A stretch of DNA of 64,000 bases. It comes from Posidonia oceanica (lineage: Eukaryota; Streptophyta; Magnoliopsida; Alismatales; Posidoniaceae). A program made the position numbers and the translations under genes. The notes under the pieces were generated by a model, which ran no database searches, had not been told where the DNA came from, and saw nothing but the letters and a program-made list of their open reading frames with translations. Every line of letters begins with the position of its first letter. The first letter of the stretch is position 1. Positions 57,121-64,000 of the stretch are shown here, piece after piece. Location: assembly GCA_037176725.1 (NCBI GenBank), contig JAZBRS010000014.1, positions 76,552,501 to 76,616,500 of the forward strand. Direction: 5' to 3'.

Positions 57121-58910
57121 CTACACCATCTCATGCATCTGCATCAGCATCTACCCCAGCTAATATTATTCGCCAGCCCCTGCCCAAGCACTCCTATTCA
57201 GGAGGTGCAGGGACCTCAGGAATCCACTCCTTGTTTCCTTTTGGATCTCCCACATCTGTGGTAGATCCTTCTGAGCTTATCCATGATGTTTCTACTCCCT
57301 TTCCCGTCTCTCTTTATCTTGCTGCTGTCGCCGGCTCCGAGTCGGGCGTTCATATGATCCGACTGTGCACCAGGCCGGAGCGTTCTTCTGCACCAGCCAC
57401 CATGCTTTCTCGGGCTCAAGCCCTAGTACACCTGCTAGGTAACCCACAGCCAGTCCCCAATACATCTCCTAGCTAGACCTCAGCTAGGGTCTCCTGTGCA
57501 CATGTTAGCAAGACCTCAGTCCCCACCCCGTTTGCCTTCCCAGCAATCCTCTTATCCATGCCCTCCTCAACCAATAGGCACCCCTGTAGCCCCTCTCGTG
57601 CTCGCTGCACGTGCTCCCGTGGTTATTAACCTAACCCGGGATACCCATCGCGTACCTTATAGCTACACCACAGAAATGTGTACGGAAGTGACGCGATCAG
57701 GGAGGGTCTACAAACCCCCAGCACCAGTGGCTAGACCTAGTCATCCAGAACCTGCAACACCTCTTCCCTTAGGCCAGCCTACAACCCTACCACCTCCAGG
57801 CCAACCTCTTGAATCCACCATAGCTGAACCTGTCCCCAAGGCCACACTCCCTACCACCAAGAAGGGCCAGCCCAAGGCCGACATTACTTCCCAACTCAAA
57901 AAGGTTAAAGCTGACATATCCATTTGGGACCTGATACACACTTCTGTCGAACACCGTGAGGCTTTTCTTCGCGTGTTCCAAGCCGCCCATGTGTCCCAAA
58001 CCATAGAACCTGCCACCTTGGAAAGCATGGTTGGAATGATCGCAGAACCCCAGGTCATCACTTTCACGAGTGATGAGTTGCCTCCGGTGGGGATTAATCA
58101 TAACCAACCCTTGTTCGTCACGGTACAATTCAAGAACTTTCGCATTCCCCTTGCGCTGGTCGATAATGGGTCAGGCCTTAACGTCCCTTGCGAATAGCAA
58201 CTAAGCTCGGATTCAAGGCCGAGGACATTACTCCGGCTGTAAAGGGAACGACAGCTTTTGATAATACCCACCATGACGCTCTAGGGATTCTGATTATTCC
58301 TCTTATCATTGGTCCGGTCACATTCGATGTGGAATTCTACATCGTCGACTTGGAGCCTAACTTCAACTTTCTGCTTGGGCGCCCTTGGCTCCACAAGCAT
58401 CAGGTTATCCCCTCGACCCTTCATCACATAATCAAGTTCCGCCGAGGTGACGATGTCATCGTTGTCATGGCAGAGAATTTTGAGAAGGAGCGGATCGAGA
58501 CGATCTCCTCTGTCTCTTCGCAGACTGTCCCTTTTGACCCTGAACTCTCGAACGCTTTATACTGCATTAATCAGTGCGAGCCGGTTAACTTTTTACCAGA
58601 TCTTGAACGTGTCAACTCCTTGGCCGTTTACAACAACCCTTTTCAGATGGTCGAGAACGTCTGTCACAGGTGGGGCTACGTCAAAGGGACGCCGCTCGGG
58701 CGATACGGCCAAGGAATCGCTGAACCAATCGTGGCGGAAGAACGAAGAGACAATGAGGGTCTTGGATACGACCCACACGCTGATGAAGGCAAGCGCCCGC
58801 AAGCGAAGAATCGAAGAATGATCATACCCCGGAACCTCTCTAACTTCACAAGTGCAGGTATCCTGGGTTCAAGCGCCGTTCAAGCCATAGTGCAGTCGGA
58901 GCCATGCTAG
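57121..58910 (+). pseudogene. element B linker and aspartic protease (broken)
   Basis: A Pro-rich linker with L-(A/G)-R-P-Q repeats is followed by the protease motif VDNGSGLNV (Asp 58162-58164) and FLLGRPWLH (about 58366-58390). A frameshift near 57470 is undone by a 4-bp deletion at about 58185, just after the active site, so the catalytic motif lies in the shifted frame. TAG at 58908-58910 replaces a Gln codon present in E. Confidence 0.9.
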
Positions 58911-60674
58911 AGCCCTCCGTCACCGGGAGAAGACTGGGTCTACGTTGAGGACTACTACTCGGATGAGGAACAGTCTAGCACAGTAGGGGCAGCTCGGACC
59001 TGCAGCGAAAGCCAGCCCAGCTCAACAGCACCTCGGTCGGTTTGTCTGGCCCTTCCTTCCATAGATCATAAAGCAGCAGATTTGGCAGAACCTTTGGTAG
59101 ATTTGACAGTCTCTGATTTTCCTGCAGTCTTGTCGGCATCACCAGTACCAACTCAGGCGTAGTTAGTCAGTCCGCTCGCAACCGCTGTCGCATCGGTACA
59201 ACTGTCACCCTCTCAGGAGGGTCAATCACAGAGTTCAGTCAGCAGCGTAACTCAACCCTCTTTAGTAACCGCATCTCAGGCAATGCTGTCGGCTCAGTCA
59301 GTCACACATTCTCCTGCTGTAGAACAGCAACTCTCACGGCAAAACCTTATGGCGTCAGAGGCCGCACTCTCACTGTCACCACCAGTCACAGAGGACCAGC
59401 TGAGCATCATAGTCTCCCGGCCCTTGAGCCTTCAGAAGAGTACCTCTGCCTACCCTCTGACTGCGACAGTGACCCTGGCAGCATACCCATCTGTGGCCCC
59501 ACTGACCAGCCTGTCTGGGTCTCCCGTGCTGAGGCTATCGCTATCAGGCGTGCTCGTGAGCCAGACCATGCAAATACCAAGGACAGCAATCCATCTTGCA
59601 GCCGAGCCAGTGCCACAGGCCCCCGGCGCCTACTACGTCGACTCACCCTCAGATGAGGAGGAAGGAGGGGCGATAGAAGCCCAGGTCGATTCATGGATGT
59701 CTAATTTGGAGCTACTTTATCAAGAACAGCTCGAGTCCATAGCAGAAGACCTGGCACAGCACCAAGCTGCAGAAAGGAAAGGAAAAGCCGTGGTTACGGA
59801 TCCTCCTCTACGCGAGGACCACACCTCCATCATGGTCCTGGAAGAAAATTCAGTAATGCCGGACTCCCCCAGACCAGACGAGCTCATTACCTTTCAACCA
59901 GAAGGTGGGTCTAGGTGGCTCGTGCAGCACATGCCTCACTTGGGCAGGATAGCAAGTGGCAGTATCTAGGTCAGCCGCTAGTCCGACATGCCCTCCACCA
60001 GCATATTAGCAGACTCAGAAGAGGAAGCACCAGCAGATCACGCAACAGCAGTGACAGAGCAGAAAGTAGAGTCAGTAACAGAGTTGTCAGTAGTCTCAGT
60101 AGCAGGGCCATCAGCAGTATCAGTCGCAGAATCGGCAAGGCCTTCAGTAATATCAGCAGAGCATGCAGCAGTGTCATCAGCAGCAGAACAGACAAGGGAA
60201 GTCACCAGGACAGAGGTCACGCACCGAGGATACAGAAACACTCGAGTAGGCGTGACCATCCTGAGACGTCACCAGGGCCAAGCAGTAGAACATCTACACT
60301 CCTTTGATATAACAAACCCCACCTTCGAAAAGGAGATCCTCTCAGAACTTGTTGCATATGGAGAGGAAGACAATACAGGCGAGGATGAGAATGATGACCC
60401 ATCGCCTGAGTTCCGGCCCTATGACGATGATCCAGAAGGTCCCAACCTGCATGTTGAGGAAGAAATAGAGGTTGTTAACCTCGGCACGGCCGAAGAAACC
60501 AAAGAAGTTCGCATCAGTGCCCTACTGTCGCCCCAGACCAGAATAGAGTTCATTGCGTTCCTGAAAGAGTATGCAGATGTCTTCGCCTGGACTTATGAAG
60601 ATATGGTTGGCCTCGATGTCGAAATAGTAGTCCATAACTTGCCCTTGAAACCAGATGCCAAGCCAGTAAAGTAG
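58911..60674 (+). pseudogene. element B pol linker (broken)
   Basis: Continues in frame: VYVEDYYSDEE, 'YYVDSPSDEEEGG', 'NLELLYQEQLES', 'GGSRWLVQHMP', then a Ser/Val/Ala-rich tract from CAG/CAGT-type repeats (60040-60190) and 'FAWTYEDMVGLD'. In-frame stops are TAG 59160-59162, TAG 59967-59969 (Gln codon in A) and TAG 60672-60674. The last lies at the start of RT and is shared with E. Confidence 0.87.
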
Positions 60675-61930
60675 AAACTGAGAAGGTGGCGACCACAGTG
60701 GCTGCTCATGATCAAGGAAGAGATAATGAAGCAGCTCGATGTCAATTTTCTAAAAGTCGTCCTTTACCCTAAGTGGCTTGCGAACATCGTGCCAGTGCCC
60801 AAGAAGGATGGCCGGATCTGGATATGTATCGACTACAGGGATCTAAACAAGGCGAGCCCCAAGGACGACTTCCCATTGCCTCACATTGATGTCCTAGTCG
60901 ACAACACTGCGGGCCACAAGATGCTATCCTTTATGGACGGCTTCTCCGGCTATAATCAGATCAAAATGGCAAAAGAAGACATGGAAAAGACTTCATTCAT
61001 CACCCCCTGGGGGGTCTTCTGTTATCAAGTTATGCCGTTTGGGTTGAAGAATGCTGGCGCAACTTATTAGAGGGCCATGACTACACTTTTCACGACCTCA
61101 TGCACCAAGAAGTGGAGGTCTATGTAGACGACATGATTGCTAAGACCAAAGAGCCTGAGGATCATCTCGCTTGCTTGAAGAAGCTCTTTGACCGATTGAG
61201 GAAATACAGACTGAGACTCAACCCCAGTAAATGCGTGTTTGGGGTTTCATCTGGCAAACTTTTGGGCTACATTGTTAGCCAAAGGGGGATTGAAGTGGAC
61301 CCGATGAAAGCAAAAGCCATCGTGGACATGCCACCCCCTAGAACCGAGAAGGAGGTTCGAGGCCTACTTGGGTGTTTACAGTATATCAGTCGCTTCATTG
61401 CACAGCTTACGCCCATCTGCGAGCCTATTTTCAAACTCCTGAAGAAGAACACACAAATTGACTGGAACGAGGAATGCCAAGCCGCATTTGATAAAATCAA
61501 GCAACTTCTGGTCAAACCTCCTGTCCTGGTCCCTCCCAAGCTAGGAAGACCTTTGCTTCTCTACCTTTCTACCACGCAGCATTCCATGGGCGCCGTCTTG
61601 AGCCAACACGATGAATCGGGTAGGAAGGAGCGTGCCATCTACTACCTGAGCAAGAAGTTTAATGAATGCGAGGTCAGGTACAGCACAATGGAGAAGACCT
61701 GTTTGTCCCTTGTCTGGGCCGCACAGAAACTAAGGCATTATATGATGGCATACCCAGTTCAGCTCTTGTGCCGGCATGATCCTATCAAGTTTCTCTTCCA
61801 AAAGCCGGCTTTGGTGGACAGATGTGTCAAATGGCAGGTGTTGTTATCTCAGTACGACATCACCTTCTTCACACAGAGGTCTATGAAGGGCCAGGCTATG
61901 GCAGATCACCTTGCAGATTTTCCTTTGCCT
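60675..61930 (+). pseudogene. pol: element B reverse transcriptase and first RNase H (broken)
   Basis: RT motifs as in A, with YVDDM at 61121-61135. TAG 61068-61070 (Gln codon in A) is followed by a 1-bp deletion near 61088. RNase H-1 again reads LLLYLSTTQHSMGAVLSQ, without the usual Asp. The frame is then open without interruption for about 500 codons to 62623. Confidence 0.94.
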
Positions 61931-62623
61931 GAATACCAGCCACTCCAGATGCAGTTCCCTGACAAGGACATTCTCTTTGCAATGGAGGACTCTAAGGAGA
62001 AAGACCCTGAGGAGCAAGGGCAATGGCAACTGTACTTTGACGGTGCTGTCAACAAAAAGGGTCGAGGCATAGGCACAATATTGACCACACCCAAGGGGCA
62101 GATGATTCCTTTTGCGAGGAAGTTGACTTTTGCATGCACAAATAATGAAGTAGAATATGAAGCGTGCATCCTGGGTATGAAAGTCGCCCTCGAGCATAAG
62201 GCGCAGAAGTTGCGTGTGCATGGCGATGCCATGCTGGTGATCTCTCAAGTGAATGGTGACTGGAAGACAAAGGATCCGAAACTTGTGCCATATCACGAAT
62301 GCCTGCTGAGGCTAATAGAAGAGTTCAGGAGCATCAATTTCACATACATGAACAAAGCAAAGAATGCGTATGCAGACGCGCTAGCAACCCTGGCATCTTG
62401 GCTCAGTATACCAGAAAACAGCATGGTAGATGTGTCAGTTACCTGCATAGAGGAGCCTGCGCATTGCATGAACGTAGAGGAAGCAGATTCGGCAGAAGAG
62501 CAGCCATGGTATCACGACATTAAAGCATTCTTGGAATCCGGTAGCCTTCCGCCTGGCACCACTGCAGAAGATAAGAGAACTTTGGCGCGTCTAGTGTCAA
62601 AATATGTATTAAGGGCTGGGTAG
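61931..62623 (+). pseudogene. pol: element B second (Tat-type) RNase H
   Basis: All four acidic motifs are present: YFDGAVNKKGRG, EVEYEACI, HGDAMLVIS and NAYADALATLAS. It is the best preserved domain of B, open throughout, ending at TAG 62621-62623, the same position as the TAG at 34496-34498 in A. Confidence 0.92.
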
Positions 62624-63745
62624 CTATACAGAAGATCGTACAATCAGATGCTATTACGCTGCCTGGACAAGCTGGAGGATGATACGCTAATGCTTCAAGT
62701 GCATGCAGGGACCTGTGGCCCGCACATGAACGGCGTCCTCTTAGCCAAGAAGATCATGCTCTAAGGATATTTCTAGCAAAGCATGGAGGCGGACTGTTGC
62801 CAGTTCGTGCGTAAATGCCATAACTGTCAGATCCATGGTAACTTTATCAAGGCTCCCCCTCATCAGCTGCATAACATGTCCTTGCCATGGCCTTTCTCCA
62901 CCTAGGGGATTGACGTCATTGGCGCAATACACCCTGTTGCTTCAAACGGTCATCGCTTCATTATGGTAGCAATTGACTACTTCACTAAGTGGGTGGAAGC
63001 AGCCTCTTGTAAGACAGTCACCGCAGTGGCAACAGAAAAGTTTATCAGGAACAATATCGTTGCCCGATACGGGGTCCCATACTCTATCATCTCTGATAAT
63101 GGCACGAACTTCATCGCCAAAAGAACTGAGGAGTACCTGCAGAGTCTCAAGATCAAGTATCACAGGTCCTCGCCTTATCGACCACAGATGAATGGAGCAG
63201 TGGAGTCTGCTAACAAAAATATTATCAAAATCATGAAAAAATGGTAGAAACCCACAAGGATTGGCATGATAAGCTCCTGTACGCGCTCTGGGCGTACAGG
63301 ACATCAATCCGGACCAACAGGAGCCACCCCGTACTCTCTGGTGTACGGCATGGAAGCGGTATTACCCGTCGAAGTAGAGATCCCCTCACTACGGATCCTA
63401 CGAGAAGCTGAGTTGGAAGAGGCAGAATGGGTCGAAGATCGCTGCGTCCAACTGAATCTGATTGATGAGCACAGATTACAAGCTATGCATAATGCTCACT
63501 GTTACCAGAAACGAATGGCCAGAGCGTTCTTGAAGAAAGTCCGGCCTAGAAGCTTCCAGCCAGGGGATCTCGTTCTGCACGCCATTCATTTACCCGACGG
63601 TCGAGGCAAATTCTGACCTAACTGGCGTGGCCTTTTCGTGGTTAAACAGGTCTTCTCAGGCGGCACGGTAACTCTTGAGGACATGGACCAGGTCAAGCAG
63701 TCTGAGCCGGTCAACTTGTGCTACCTCAAGAAGTACTATCAGTAG
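62624..63745 (+). pseudogene. pol: element B integrase (broken)
   Basis: Same layout as A: HHCC finger, Asp in GIDVIG (62912-62914), Asp in SDNGTNF (63095-63097) and Glu in GAVESANKN (63203-63205), again with 35 residues between the last two. Lesions: TAA 62762-62764, TAG 62774-62776, TAG 62903-62905, a 1-bp loss near 63236 producing TAG 63245-63247, a 2-bp loss near 63317 restoring frame, and TGA 63614-63616 at a CGA codon of A. The natural stop is 63743-63745 after YLKKYYQ. Confidence 0.94.
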
Positions 63746-64000
63746 CTAGGAGCAACCATTGCGGATCCTTCGTCCCACTTGTCGTACTCCCACCACTCGC
63801 ATGTTTTTCGTACCTCTTTTCGCCTTATCTCCCCCATACATCACTTCATCCTATCTCCTGCACTTTCTGTCATCACGGCATTCCCGTACATTCCTTCTCT
63901 CGTCCCTTTTACAATCCTCATCGTCATCCTCTTAAATCATGCATTGCATATTGCCCGGTGATGAAAACCGGAGGTGCTTGCCTACTGCGGAAGGAGTCTC
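63746..64000 (+). other. element B sequence downstream of pol
   Basis: Non-coding, aligned with A 35624-35830 ('GCCCGGTGATGA.AACCGGA.GTGCTTGCCT'). B's extra ORF, arrays and 3' LTR, if present, are outside the window. Confidence 0.8.

Overview
The window looks like plant nuclear DNA. Essentially all of it consists of copies of one giant LTR retrotransposon family of the Ty3/gypsy Tat/Ogre type. I find no host gene, tRNA, rRNA or organellar gene. The lineage call rests on five features seen in the sequence: very long LTRs (about 5.5-6.2 kb) with TGTTGACAC...CTACA ends; a primer-binding site TGGCGACTC(T/A)(A/G)CTGGGGA; a gag with a CX2HX4HX4C knuckle; a pol with a degenerate first RNase H followed by a second RNase H that keeps its D-E-D-D residues; and a D,D35E integrase with no chromodomain visible. 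The host species cannot be named from this window.

Layout (plus strand unless stated). Copy E is the oldest host element. Its body is at 3425-8257 and 14497-14727, and it runs off the window beyond copy B. It is preceded by LTR G (1-3424, 5' end outside), which abuts E in the middle of gag. E's RT/RNase H region is split by F, a 6.2-kb solo LTR on the minus strand (8258-14496, target duplication GGTGG). E is split again by copy B: 5' LTR at 14728-19680 plus 47213-47799, internal region 47800-48821 and 54758-64000, 3' LTR outside the window. B's 5' LTR carries copy A, a structurally complete 27.5-kb element (19681-47207, target duplication CCAGG). B's leader carries C, a 5.9-kb solo LTR (48822-54752, target duplication ACTAC).

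Copy A shows the family plan: 5' LTR, PBS, about 1.3 kb of non-coding leader, gag, aspartic protease, linker, RT, RNase H, second RNase H, integrase. Then come a sense-strand extra ORF resembling the plant mobile domain / DUF7745 group, about 2.2 kb of nested tandem arrays, a polypurine tract and the 3' LTR. Every coding region seen has stops and frameshifts, mostly C-to-T or G-to-A type nonsense changes relative to sister copies, so none of the three bodies looks coding-competent.

The main unexplained signals are structural. (1) Every LTR copy has a 32-54-nt hairpin whose arms differ in sequence but still pair. (2) Five LTR copies have a consensus splice donor and acceptor exactly 325-326 nt apart. 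(3) The LTRs carry a 30-bp minisatellite of variable copy number. (4) The 3' arrays in A have a regular ~161-bp higher-order period built on short palindromic GATAG/CTATC-type cores, next to a perfect 12-bp hairpin. All comparisons were made by eye between copies in the window.
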